From positions 60,951,885 to 61,015,884 of the forward strand of contig CM077161.1 in NCBI GenBank assembly GCA_039583875.1: 64,000 nt of DNA. Direction: 5' to 3'. This DNA comes from Platanthera guangdongensis. Lineage: Eukaryota > Streptophyta > Magnoliopsida > Asparagales > Orchidaceae. The position numbers were made by a program, and so were the translations under genes. Positions within the stretch are counted from its first letter, which is position 1; every line of letters starts with the position of its first letter. This document shows, piece after piece, positions 10,096-21,041 of the stretch. The notes under the pieces were generated by a model. It had not been told where the DNA came from, did no database searches, and worked only from the letters and a program-made list of their open reading frames with translations.

Positions 10096-12404
10096 TCACA
10101 ATCAGTTTGCCTTAGGAACCCAAATATGTTTGGGTCCTTGGTCTCGGGTTAGAACACTCCCCCTACGAATATTAGCATTGGGAGTGGTCTTTCTCATATT
10201 GCCAAAATGAGGGGTTGCAGCATTTCTGGGATTAAACTAGCAATCAATGGCAAAGTGACCAGTTCTGCCATAACACCAACAGTCAAATATGTTGTATCTT
10301 TGCCTTATGTTCTCCTGCTTGACTTTTTGGAATTGTGGTCTAGCAGGGGCAGCATTCTTGGAGGAAGAAGCTTCATGATGATAACAATCACATGTTTTCT
10401 TCTCCTTCATTGGCTTTTCTATAACAGGCTTTGTCTTTGGTGCCTTCTTGAAGTTATGACCATGATTGAAAGAGTCATAGCTCTGAAAAATCACTTCTTC
10501 ATAAGGTGCCTTAAAGACACTTTCACCAAAGTTTCTGGGGCGAGTCCATCCTTGATAATGGGACTTTGGCTCTACATAAGTAGGCCTAGCAAAGTGTCCG
10601 TAGGATGAGTCAAGATCAAACTCATTTGATGGAAATATGACCTTTTTGAAAGAGGTCTGATCTTGAGGGGCTTTCCACTTCTCTTTGGCCAAGGCCTTCT
10701 TGGAGGCCTTTTTCTTCCGTTGAGCCTTATTTCTCCTAGAAGACTTACTAGGAGCTTCTTCATGGCCTAGTACAGCACCCTTGGCCTTAGCTGAGAATTC
10801 AGCAATGAATAGAAGAATAGTCTTAGGATTTGAGAAACGTTTAACAAGTTTCTTTTAAGCGGCAGGTTATTCTTCCAACTCTTTGATGATTTTCTCTTTC
10901 AAGTCAAGGTGCTCAAGAGCCTTCTTATATTCTTCAATAGCATTATTGAAGTTCTCTTTGAGCGAGTCAGTCTTTGATACTTCCACTCTCAAGATGTTGT
11001 TTTCAGCTTTGAGAGACTTTATCTCTTTAGCCTGAGTTTTCACGACTCGGCGACATTTGTCGTAAGCCATGATTAACTCCTTATACTGGGCCATGATTTC
11101 AGACTCATCGTCAGAAGAGCTATCCTCACGATCATGTTCAGAAACTTCAGAATCTAAAAGAGGAGTGTGAGAGTTTACCTTCCCAGTGAACTGGGGTTCC
11201 GGTTCGTCATCTGTCTGAGCCATACGCCCAAAATAAGCTTCTTCTTCTTCACTCAACTCAGATGAGTCAGAGTCACTAAGAGTCTTGCCCTTTTTGGCTA
11301 TTAAGCTCTTCTCTGTCCTCTTCTTGTTGTGCGAGGACTTCTTTTCCTCTCTTCTACCACCCTCCTTCTTGTGAGGGCAGTCAGCGATGACGTGTCCTGG
11401 CTTATTAAAGCAGTAGCAAATAATATCAATGGAAACATGTTTATTCTGTTTAGAAGTATACCTGTCATGGATGCTTGAGCCTATTCTTTGACAATCACCA
11501 TCATGTTGTGATCTTCTATAAGAGGCAAACTTGCCTTTCCATTGCTTCTTCTTTTTCAAGAATTTCTTGAACTGTCGTGAGAGTAGTGAGAACTCTCCTT
11601 CTGATACCTCAGAACCTGAGGTGTTTGGCTCCGAGGTTTCTTCTTCACTAACTTCTTGTGCTGGAGTAAGAGGAACAACCTTTGACTTCTTAGAGGTTTC
11701 TGCCTTTAAAGCAACAGACTTCTCTTTGAATGCAGACCTGCTTTTCTCTTCTTCAGCCTTTCTGGTATTGAGTTGAAGCTCATATGACATAAGCTTCCCG
11801 AAGAGATTCTGTGGGTCTGTCTCGGCCAGTTTTCCAAACTCCCTGATAGCACAGACCTTGTTATCCCATTCCTTAGTTAGGGATCTCAAGAACTTGTCAT
11901 TCAATTCTCCGTTAGTGAAGACTCTGCCATAGACACTTAGGCCATTCACAATTTTGAAGAAATTCTCAAAAGTGTCAGTATTGGTGTCCTTGTTTCCTTA
12001 TCAGTAGGTTTCATACTTCTGATTTAGAAGGGATCTTCTATCATCCCTCACTTCTTCTATACCTTCCATCAGGATAACTAGTGACTGCCACATCTCCTTT
12101 GCAAACTGGTAGTGGATCAGGTTTTGCAGCATTGAGTCATCGACTGCACTTGCTATAATGTTTTTGGCCTTTTTGTCTAACGACACAAGTGTAATCTCAT
12201 CCTTATCTAGATTCATTAGTTTCTTTGGGAATTTCTTAGTTGGATCTATTGTGGAGATGGTCATGTGGATATAAGGACCTTCTTCAACTATCATGAAGAT
12301 CCTTGGATCCACAGTTCCATAAAGAATTTGATTCTCACTTTCCACATGGGAAAGTTATTCTTGGTGCACAAAGGAAGCTTGGCATTATCTTTAGCTTTGT
12401 CCAT
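10096..12404 (-). pseudogene. Element A gag (capsid/nucleocapsid)
   Basis: The probable start is the ATG at 12404, 72 bp after the primer-binding site, giving a short N-terminus with NNFPMWKVRIKFFM, the usual copia gag opening. A frameshift near 12310 and a double stop at about 12000 follow. The main block (11949-10867) has the capsid helices, a zinc knuckle CYCFNKPGHVIADC (11375-11420), acidic Ser/Glu runs and a C-terminal coiled coil. A second knuckle, CWCYGRTGHFAIDC, lies at about 10238-10282. Large gag with a coiled coil and a second knuckle fits Sireviruses. Gag and pol share one frame, with stops between them near 10100. Confidence 0.88.
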
Positions 12405-12475
12405 GTTTGGTAGATCTCAAAAGACAACTATATAAGGATCTGATCAAGGTGTTAACCTTTTAATGATCAACCTCC

Positions 12476-12486
12476 CTCTGATACCA
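12476..12486 (-). other. Primer-binding site of element A
   Basis: The minus strand reads TGGTATCAGAG two bases inside the 5' LTR. It is complementary to the 3' end of plant initiator-Met tRNA and fixes the LTR boundary at 12489. Confidence 0.95.
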
Positions 12487-12514
12487 ATTGAAGGTTTATA
12501 GTTGCCTACCTAAA

Positions 12515-12540
12515 TCACCTAGAGAGGGGTGAATAGGTGA
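12515..12540 (-). promoter_or_regulatory. LTR-terminal hairpin of element A (5' LTR)
   Basis: The stem TCACCTA/TAGGTGA encloses the minus-strand loop TTCACCCCTCTC, 26 bp from the LTR end. Confidence 0.7.
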
Positions 12541-12616
12541 GATGTGCGTCTTTTTGCGGAATAAAAATTATAGATCAAAGCACAGAACTATCTACCAATC
12601 AATCAGATGAGGCAAG

Positions 12617-12623
12617 ATTTATA
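12617..12623 (-). promoter_or_regulatory. TATA box of element A 5' LTR
   Basis: The minus strand reads GAACCACTATAAATCTTG, preceded by GTGGATGTACC. The block is shared with the LTRs of C and H. Confidence 0.75.
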
Positions 12624-13289
12624 GTGGTTCCCCAACCTTCGGTACATCCACTTTCCCTCACCGATCTAGCAATATACTAGACTCAACTACTCTACTATCT
12701 CGGATTTAAAATCAATCCTACACCTCGGAACAACGTTCCTACAATCTCGATCCATAAAACGGATCTACACTCGGAAGATAAAACTTCCTACAATCTCGAA
12801 GACAAAGACTCCTACACTCGGAGAAATATCTCCTACAAGAATAAACTAAAATGTGTATAGAAATACAAACAATAATTCTTATTCAGATCTACAACTGTCG
12901 GCCAGGATCTTCTTCTTCTAGGCTTTACGGCTTTATCAGAAAGGTGAAGAAAATCTCGGCAAAATCAGATCTGGATCTTCTAGGCTTCACTCGATCGATC
13001 GAATAGAAGATGAAGAGTTGTGCGATAATCTCGATCTGTAAAACCTTCTTGATCTGAATCCTCTCTAGGTGGTCGAGAATCAGTGGCGGCAGCGGTTTTC
13101 ATTTCTTAGAGAGAGAGAGAGAGGAAATCAGAAAACTTAAGAATATTCGGCTGCAAAACTTCTGAATAATCTCCTTGCTTAAACTTTCTTAGGGTTTGTA
13201 GGTTTGACAACACTTTATATAGGATCGGCAAAGAACAGTCATAATTAATTCATAATGAGGAAAAATATTTTCAGAAAAAATTGAAGTAA

Positions 13290-14160
13290 TATACTCGAGT
13301 GAAGAAATGATTACTCGAGTACATTACAGAACTACTCGAGTGGGTAGATGACAACTACTCGAGTATACAAGAAAACTACTCGAGAGAGAGAAGATAATTA
13401 CTCGACTACATAGAGACGACTACTCGAGTAAACATGAAGAGAAAGAAATCAACTACTCGAGTATCAATAATGACATACTCGAGTACTTAAGTAGTTATAC
13501 GAGAGGTGGAGTGGATTACTCGAGTATAAGGAATACTACTCGAGACAAGGACTTAGAAAATTTTCTGAACTGGAATAATGGACTACTCGAGTAATTAAGT
13601 TGAACTACTCGAGACGATAAGAACTACTCGAGTATATGGAAATGACTACTCGAGAACTTCACTAAGAAAAATTTTCTAAAATAGACTTCGGGGTTACTCG
13701 AGTAGTGAAGTTGAACTACTCAAGAGAATAAGAACTACTCGAGTTTATGGAGATGACTACTCGAGTAATTGACATAGAGAAATTGAGGAATGAAGATTCT
13801 GGTTTACTCGAGTAAAAACTTTGGACTACTCGAGTAGTAAATGAACTACTCGAGTATATGACTTAGACTACTCGAGTAAGTAAGAACTACACGAGAGCTA
13901 GAATTCAGTTACTCGAGACAGAAGAGATAAACTACTCGAGTATCTATATGGCCTACTCGAGTATTTCACTTAGAAAATATTTGGAGAAGAAAATTCTGTA
14001 AACCCGAGAAAGAGGGAATCTACTCGAGTAGTTGTCTTAACTACTCGAGAGCCATAAGTTGACTACCCGAGATCTGTCATCCTTACTCGAGTAAAGGTAA
14101 TATTACTCGAGTATAAACTCAGGCATTTACTCAAGTAGATATAGAACTACTCGAGTATAA
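13290..14160. repeat. Array of the palindrome TACTCGAGTA in the A 5' LTR
   Basis: About 29 CTCGAG copies match the array at 2660-3500. Some sites intact here are mutated in the other LTR and the reverse (for example CTCGAC against CTCGAG). Confidence 0.9.
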
Positions 14161-14482
14161 TACTTAGGAAATTTTCTTGACAGAATTCTCTTCTTCTTTG
14201 GTGAGACCAGCATCAAGTCTTTTCCACTTAGTCCTAGAGCTTGAATATGAAGTGTATCCCAATAGAGAGGCTACACATGAGTCAACACCTTGGATCACAC
14301 AATGAGGGATTACATTGTATCGTCCTGTATTTGGTGACCCATTGTAGACTGACATTGGTCTAGACTTCCCATTAGAATCCTGCAAACACATAAATCAAAC
14401 CAACCATCAAATACAACTTAATTCATCTTAGTTCAAGGATGACTTCATCAAATCTGTGTTACTGTGGATACAATATCCAATA

Positions 14483-14487
14483 ATGAG
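14483..14487. repeat. Target-site duplication of element A (right copy)
   Basis: ATGAG, identical to 1796-1800, followed directly by the rest of the interrupted 86-bp unit. Confidence 0.95.
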
Positions 14488-15551
14488 AGCCTGGTCAGCG
14501 GATCTGCTTGGGGTCTCCTCTCCAAAACATCTCCAACCACCGAGTGAGCTTACAACCCTGCCAACTAGATGAGAGCCTGGTCAGCGGGTCTGCTCGGGGT
14601 CTCCTCTCAAAAATACCTACAACCACCGACTGAGCCTATAGCCCTGCCATCTAGATGAGAGCCTGGTCAGCGGGTCTGCTCGGGCTCTCTTCTCCAAAAC
14701 ACCTCCAACCACCGAGTAAGCCTACAACCCTGCCATCTAGATGAGAGCCTGGTTAGCGGGTCTGCTTGGGGTCTCCTCTACAAAATACCTCCAACCCCCG
14801 AGTGAGCCTACAGCCCTGCCAACTAGATGAGAGCCTAGTCAGCGGGTCTACACGGGGTCTCCTCTCCAAAACACCTCCAACCGCCGAGTGAGCCTACAGC
14901 TATGCCAGCTAGATGAGAACCTGGTCAACGGGTCTGCTCGGGGTCTCCTCTCCAAAACACCTCCAAACCACCGAGTGAGCCTACAGCCCTGCCAGCTAGA
15001 TGAGAGCCTGGTCAGCGGGTCTGCTCGGGGTCTCCTCTCCAAAACACCTCCAACCACCGAGTGAGCCTACACCCCTGCCAGCTAGATGAGAGCCTGGTCA
15101 TCGGGTCTACTCAGGGTCTCCTCTCCAAAACACCTCCAACTACCGAGTGAGCCTACAGCCCTGCCAACTAGATGAGAGCCTGGTCAGCGGGTCTTCTCGG
15201 GGTCTCCGCTCGAAAACACCTCCAACCACTGAGTGAGACTACAACCCTGCCAGCTAGACAAGAGCCTGGTCAGTGGGTCTGCTCGGTGTCTCCTCTCCAA
15301 AACACCTCCAACCACCGAGTGAGCCTACAACCCTGCCAGCTAGATGAGAGCCTGGTCAGTGTGTCTGCTCGGGGTCTCCTCTCCAAAACACATCCAACCA
15401 CCGAGTGAGCCTACAGCCCTGCCAGCTAGATGAGAGCCTGGTCAGTGGGTCTGCTCGGGGTCTCCTCTCCAAAACACCTCCAACCACCGAGTGAGCCCAC
15501 AGCCCTGCTAACTAGATGAGAGCTTGGTAAGCGGGCCTGCTCTGGGTCTAC
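14483..15551. repeat. 86-bp tandem repeat array, right part
   Basis: About twelve further copies of the 86-bp unit end in a degenerate copy near 15551. The array abuts the integrase end of element F (15671), placing it in F's 3' untranslated region. The 120 bp between array and integrase hold nothing recognisable. Confidence 0.95.
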
Positions 15552-15670
15552 TCACTTCCATCTCACCTTTGATGCCATGAAAAAGGACACCTGCACTCTC
15601 ATCATATCAGAAGAACACATCAAAATTGCAAATATTGTATAACAATAAAAAATGTAATGAACGAAAAGTG

Positions 15671-16934
15671 TTATGGGTAAAATCTATTTAAATCATCACC
15701 ACTTCGGGCGCGATCGAGGGATACCCCGTCCAAATCCTGGACGTGGTACCCTCCCGACTTCAAGATCTCTTTTACTACAAAAGGACCCTCCCAATTGGGA
15801 TTGAGCTTCCCTACGGAGGCCCCTTTACTTGCTGCAACCACCTTTTTGAAGAACAAATCCCCCTTCTCGAACTGTCTGATCCTTATATGCTTGTCAAAGT
15901 ATCTCGCCATCCGGCGCTTGACCTCCTCCTGTCAGACCATCGTCAAATCCCTGAGCTCTTCCACGAGATCCAGAGAGAGTCTCTATTCTTCCTCATTCTC
16001 CGCTCTCCATCCTTAGTCTCCTTCCTTTGCAACAACTACTCTTGGTGATGTGACTTCAAACTCGATGGGTATGACAGCCTCCGAGCCATGAGAGAGCTTA
16101 AACGGGGTCTCTCCCGTGACGGTGTTTGGTGTGGTTCTCAAGGCCCAGAGGACTGAAGGTAGCTGTTCAACCCAGCTTCCCCTCAAATTCTCCACTTTCT
16201 TTTTCAAAAGATTGATAATGATCTTGTTAGCTTCCTCCACCTGCCTGTTACTTCGTGGATGATGAACAGAGGCAAAATGGAGATATATTCCCAAACGGAT
16301 GCAGAAATCAACGAACTCCCTACTTGCAAATTGTGGTACATTATCCGTTACAATGGTCAGCGGTAACCCATGCCTGCAGATGATCTCTCCCCATACGAAA
16401 TTCTTGACCACCTGCGATGTCACCTTAGCCAACGCCTTCACCTCCAGCCATTTTGAAAAGTAGTCCACCATGACTAGCAGAAATTTCCTTTGGCCACTTG
16501 CTTGGGGAAAAGGACCCACCTGATATAGCCCCCATATAGCGAAGGGCCGGGGAGCTGTGATTGTCCGCAACCTCAGGGCTGGAAGGAGTTGGAGGGGGGC
16601 GAACTCCTGGCATGTTTGACACCTTTTCGTGAATTTCTCTGCATCTTTTCTGAGAGTAGGCCAGAAGTACCCCTGTCTCAGCACCCTCCCTTCTAAAGTC
16701 CGGCTCCCCGAGTGACTCCCGCATTCTCACGAGTGAATATCTTCCAGAACCTTCGGAACCTCCCCCTCTGACACACATCGAGCCCGCAAACCCGACAGTG
16801 TCTTGCGGTACAAAACTCCATCTTTCAGTAGGTAGTACGCCGATTTGTATCTGGTATGCTTCTTGTCGAGTTCTCTCGCAGGCAGCAGCCCCGAGGTCAG
16901 AAAGGTGATGAAGGGGTCCATCTAAGACCCTTGT
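15671..16934 (-). pseudogene. Element F integrase (Tat-type)
   Basis: Segments in one frame: an N-terminal zinc region ending CQTCQEFA; the core with VMVDYFSKWLEVKAL, TIVTDNVPQFASREF and HHPRSNRQVEEANK; and a C-terminal domain with GPFVVKEILKSGGYHVQDLDG, ending at 15671. The first catalytic Asp, normally WGMDIVGP, is lost here (WGLYQVGPFP). Stops lie at 16921-16923 (Trp to stop) and 16727, with at least two more between 16013 and 15910. Upstream sequence resumes at 33171 once element E is removed. Confidence 0.88.
16930..16934. repeat. Target-site duplication of element E (left copy)
   Basis: CTTGT, repeated at 33166-33170, flanks element E. Removing E and one copy restores the F reading frame. 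Confidence 0.95.
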
Positions 16935-17640
16935 TGTAACGCCCCCGATTTTCCAGTGATTTATTTAATTTCTTATTTGACGTATTATGACGTCAGAGCG
17001 TTATGTTAGCGCGTGTTGGTCATGTGACGTTGTTAGAGCGTGCTTTTAGCTCTTTAGGTTCACTGTGTGGCTTGGTGATACCTGGTAGCAAGATTCCCTA
17101 GCGAGCCGGAGTCTGTTTGATAACTCGGTGGAGCCTCTTGGGGAATGCTTGTGTTTTGGCTTCGGGAGAAATTTGCCCGAGTTTTGTTCGTCGGATTTTG
17201 TTACCGATTTTGTCGTTAGCGCGTTTTGCGTTCGTTAGGTTTGACCGGCCAAATTTTGGGATTTGCGTCGGGAGTGGAAAATTTTACATTAGGAAATTAG
17301 ATCGGCTAATTTTAGAGTTGCTCGTCAAGTTTCGTCGCGTTCCGATCATTTTTCGAGCCTCGACGCGCGATTGAAGTTTGTATGTTTTCGCGTACGCCGT
17401 TAACTTTAGAAATTATTATCTCGAAAACGGTGTGTCGGAATTCGATTTCGACTTCGCCGTTGGATTCGTAGCGTCGTCATTCGCCTACGGTGCGAATTTC
17501 GTTCGGTTCGGCGCGCGTTTGGCCCTCCGTAACGATATAAGATTGTATCATTTTATAATTATAAATATTATTTGTATATATATATATAAAGAATTAATTA
17601 TAATAATAAAAAAATATAATAGAAAAAGGGGGGAGAGGGA

Positions 17641-17672
17641 ATCGGTGAGAATGGTAAATCATTCTCACCGAT
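17641..17672. promoter_or_regulatory. 15-bp hairpin before the C-run in the E 5' LTR
   Basis: ATCGGTGAGAATGGT, an AA loop and its complement with one mismatch. It lies about 50 bp after the TATA-like run and directly before the C-run at 17677-17689. The copy in the other LTR (31135-31166) is perfect. Confidence 0.75.
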
Positions 17673-17689
17673 CCAGCCCCCCCCCCCCC

Positions 17690-17711
17690 GGTCAGGCCTC
17701 ACTCTAGTATG
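17690..17711 (+). repeat. Left degenerate terminal inverted repeat of insert I
   Basis: GGTCAGGCCTCACTCTAGTA pairs with the reverse complement of 23012-23033. Confidence 0.5.
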
Positions 17712-19260
17712 GCTGAATCGGACTGATTTTATGCTCTTCCCGAAATACCCTCCCACCCTCTTAACAAGAAAATAAAGGCGAATAAAATGCCCATCTCGAT
17801 CTCCATCTTCATTTCTGCTATTCCTCTCGCCTGAGATCGTTCCTTCTCCCGATATCAGAAAATGCCGGAGTCGGAGTCCGCCTACTCCTACCTCACCGCC
17901 ACCGCCGGAGTCCACCTAGGGTTCCGACGACCTCAGCTCCGCCAGTCTTCGTTGTTTCCGACGAGCTCTATCCCGACGTCTGCTGATTTTGTCCTGGAGG
18001 TGTGAAATCTTCCCCGCCATTTGACCGGCGATCACGCCTGATGCCGTCGTCATTGAGGAGGTTTCCGCGTCGTCAAGAGGTTTCAGCGTTCCCTCTTCTC
18101 GTCGCCTAGGGTTGTGACAATTTTAATCCACGGTGCTTCTTCCCTGCCACTCCAGCCGCCCCATCCACGGTTTTGATCTTCACTTCAGGAATTTCTTTGA
18201 CGATAGCTGCTCAAGTGATGTGACTGTAGGTGCTCACTCCTGGGCGAGACTAAGTCCAGCTCCTGATCTCCATCTCATTCCGAAGGTAGCTCATCTCCTT
18301 CTAAGGCTGATTCTGATTCTGCAACTGATTATTAGCTTTCCGATTCTGAAACAGATTCAGCAACGGATTACCCTGCCCCTTGAGGCCCCTTCTCGGCCCT
18401 AAGCTCGTCCCCCCTTTTCCGATCCGAGTTAGTACATGACATCAATCAGGTTTTAGTAAAGAATTAGTTCAGTTCGTAAAGAAAGGTTGCTATAATAAGG
18501 AAAGGAGAATAATGTAGCCTCTCGCTATTGCTCGAGCATGACCAATTACCAAGAAATAGCAAAGATTCTCCTCTCCTTATCTAGTGTGCTCCTAGTTATG
18601 TTCGTAGCTAAAACCTGAGTCCAACTCAAGCACAGCCCGAGCTCCGTGTGAAGTGAGTCTGGTCCTACTTGTCAAGTTAGTAGCTCTCCCTGAGTGTTGT
18701 TTTTGAAATTGTTTTCTGGAAGAAGTATATTTTAACATGGATGTGATCTTGCGAATCCCCGCAAAAATTAGGCATGATCTCTGTATCCGATTAGCCTATT
18801 TTTATGATGATTCTACGTTTTTTTTTCTCTAATTTCTTCACTGATTTTAGCCGCTTGCTCCATCAAGAAAACTCCCCCTCATGTTTCTGCTTCAGTGCTT
18901 GTCACAGTGGTTACTGATTCGAACTCCAATCATGTCTTTGTATCGTCAAGATTTTAGATATGATAAGTATGTGAGTGTTTGATATTGTGGGGATGAAGAT
19001 TCATGATAAGGCTTGCTTCACCTGTTTTTTGAATTTTCTATTGTTTTGTTAGGATGCTATAATGACAAGAAAGCACTTGTCTTGATGGCCGCGGTGTTTA
19101 CACTAACACACTTTAAAAACCAATAGTTATTTGTCATAGGGCCTAACTACCTGACGTGTCAATCTTGACTATGATTTCTTGTTTGATTCATTTGATTACT
19201 GGTTTCAAGTAGAAAGACATGTGATTGGAATGAGTTAATGAGGGAGTTGTTATTGATTTG
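17712..19260. other. Insert I, left part, no recognisable gene
   Basis: GC- and CT-rich sequence at 17760-18410 looks like 5'UTR and first-exon sequence of a plant gene (short open stretches, e.g. an ATG at 17862 with about 47 codons), but no known protein is recognised. From 18420 to 19260 it becomes AT-rich, intron-like, with no feature. Confidence 0.4.
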
Positions 19261-19269
19261 GTATTATTT

Positions 19270-19500
19270 TTTCTTATTGGTATTAGATGATGATGGAAGG
19301 AGAACTTGCTCCTCCCATGTTCTATCTTCTTCACGGGAAGAAAGTGGGGATGAAGAACTCTTTGTACTTCCGAGGCACACTAAAGTTATTGTAACTGGGA
19401 ACAACAGAACTAAATCTATTTTGGTTGACCTCCAGGGTGTTGTCAAGAAGGCTGTAGGCCTTGGTGGATGGCACTGGCTAGTAAATTTGAATTTCTCATG
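19270..19500 (+). pseudogene. Captured exon of a conserved plant protein of unknown function
   Basis: The frame contains the segment HTKVIVTGNNRTKSILVDLQ, then GVVKKAVGLGGWHWLV. I recognise this as a conserved plant-protein block but cannot name the gene. It is flanked by AT-rich, intron-like sequence and stops soon after, so it is one exon or an exon part rather than a gene. The plus strand is opposite to the kinase fragment at 20870-21041, so at least two capture events or a rearrangement are needed. Confidence 0.45.
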
Positions 19501-20381
19501 CTTTTCCCATGTTTAGATTTCAATTTGTTTATATTAGGTTGTTGTCTTTGTCGTCATATGCTTTTTCGCAGCTAATGAGCGCGCCCTTTCTCCACCGGAT
19601 CGGAGTCGCGTCATCATTAGTTGCAACCCGGGTAAGCAAAGGTGGCAATGGCTTGAGGAAAGGGGTAAACGCATCGCCGACAAGGGTCGTGAGAGAAGGT
19701 GTGGTGTCGAAGAGAAGGCCCATGGGAAGAATGTCGTTGTGAGTTATGATGAGGCTGTCCATGAGAGAGATTTGGGAATAACCAGAGGGAGAGTGTAATC
19801 CTCTTCAATTTCTTGATAATAAGTGAAGATTGCTAATTACTGATCCGTGGAAAATACTGGGATCCACCATTTGTTGACAAAATAATATTTCTTCTCAAGT
19901 TGAAGTTTTCAGGATGCATCAGCTAGGATGGTATCCATTTCTTCTCCATTATTCTGATTCTTTTTTATTATGATTCTTCATTTCTTCCTGATTTAGGGCT
20001 TTCCTCCATTCTCACTATTTCCCCACACCGGCAAACTGCATCCATACGACGCCGCCGACTCAAATCTGACGCCGACAATTGCTGCTCGCCGCCGGGAATC
20101 GATCGACTCATATCTGTCGCCGCTCCATTCGGTTGTATGGTATAAACACAGTAAGTCTTCGACATACAACTGAGCACTCCTAACACTAGTTTTTGGCTTT
20201 ACTTCAGTATTTGCTAGTTTAGCCGAGCAGTAAAAAAAGATATCCTAGAATGTTGATTCAATTGAATGGGGCTAATTCATATCCGCTTGTATAATGGATA
20301 GATTAATCGATTTGTTTGCAAGATTATCTTAATATTTGGTTTCATCTTATAGTTTATCTGTGATTGTAAATGTTTCAAGGC

Positions 20382-20546
20382 TTTGATAAAATTCGGAATG
20401 AATGTATCAGGGATAAGACAAGAGTAGCACCAATTGCAGAGGAGATGCAAGAAGCTCGACTAAGATGGTTTGGACACGTACGAAGGAAAGCACTAGAGGC
20501 ACATGTTAGGCGTTGTGAGAGTCTAGTCATCAGTGATAAAATTTGT
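20382..20546 (+). pseudogene. Fragment of a LINE-type reverse transcriptase C-terminus
   Basis: The frame reads KIRNECIRDKTRVAPIAEEM and then ARLRWFGHVRRK with VRRCE. The RLRWFGHV block is a well-known tail of plant non-LTR RT ORFs. Only about 50 codons remain, with no catalytic domain. Confidence 0.75.
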
Positions 20547-20869
20547 TGATCTACCTGCTATCAATCAGTAACCAAATCAAACCCCGCTACCAAACCTATC
20601 CTTCTTTGGTATCTCGAAGTTACAGCAAGTGAAAACCTTATAGAAGTTCACAAGGCTGGATTTCAGGTGGTTTTGACAACCTTATAGAGTAGGTGGCGGC
20701 GGAAAGTTTTTAGGTGGTTTTCACATCAATGTTTTTATGAAATTTCACAAGACTGGTAAGGGTGCTATGTTTAACTAGTCTCTTATTTATTATTATTATT
20801 AGTTTCACATATATTCTATGCCAGGAGATGTGTCTCTTTTGTCAGATGAGTCAATTGATTTGCTTGTTA

Positions 20870-21041
20870 ACACTATTGGTTGCACTGTTCCATGAAAAAG
20901 ATTACTAGAACGACCATGCCCAGAACGTGGATTTAGAATCACAAGTGTTCTCGGCGGACTTTTACATTTTATAAATGGTTGATCAATTAAAAGATTACTT
21001 GCAACCAAATCCTCAGCTTGCTTCTTCTTAGAGGAACTCAT
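20870..21041 (-). pseudogene. Captured fragment of a sphingoid long-chain-base kinase-like gene
   Basis: The minus-strand frame gives PPRTLVILNPRSGHGRSSNL followed by FHGTVQPI. This matches the start of the DAG/sphingosine-kinase catalytic domain, where NPRSGHGR is the nucleotide-binding loop, in the form typical of plant LCBK1-type kinases. The upstream residues (SSSKKKQAEDLVASNLLIDQ) also look like coding sequence. The match breaks off after about 55 residues, so nothing functional is encoded. Confidence 0.65.

Larger units (their letters stand above)
1801..14482 (-). mobile_element. Element A: Sirevirus (Ty1/copia) retrotransposon with envelope-like ORF
   Basis: A 12.7-kb element with LTRs at 12489-14482 (5') and 1801-3823 (3'), transcribed leftwards. 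The LTRs share the same layout end to end with scattered substitutions. In transcription order it has a Met-tRNA primer-binding site, gag with two zinc knuckles, protease-integrase-RT-RNase H in copia order, a palindrome-rich spacer with a TATA box, a long extra ORF, and a polypurine tract. Copia domain order plus an ORF between pol and the 3' LTR marks the Sirevirus genus. Stops in gag, pol and the extra ORF make this copy non-autonomous. Confidence 0.95.
12489..14482 (-). repeat. 5' LTR of element A
   Basis: A 2.0-kb LTR matching 1801-3823. Its outer terminus reads TATTGG instead of TGTTGG, a mutated TG end. It contains the CTCGAG array, TATA box and terminal hairpin. Confidence 0.95.

Noticed and set aside
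12476..12486. tRNA genes at the TGGTATCA sites
   Set aside because: Only the short complement of the tRNA 3' end is present, directly inside each LTR. No cloverleaf or promoter boxes are seen.
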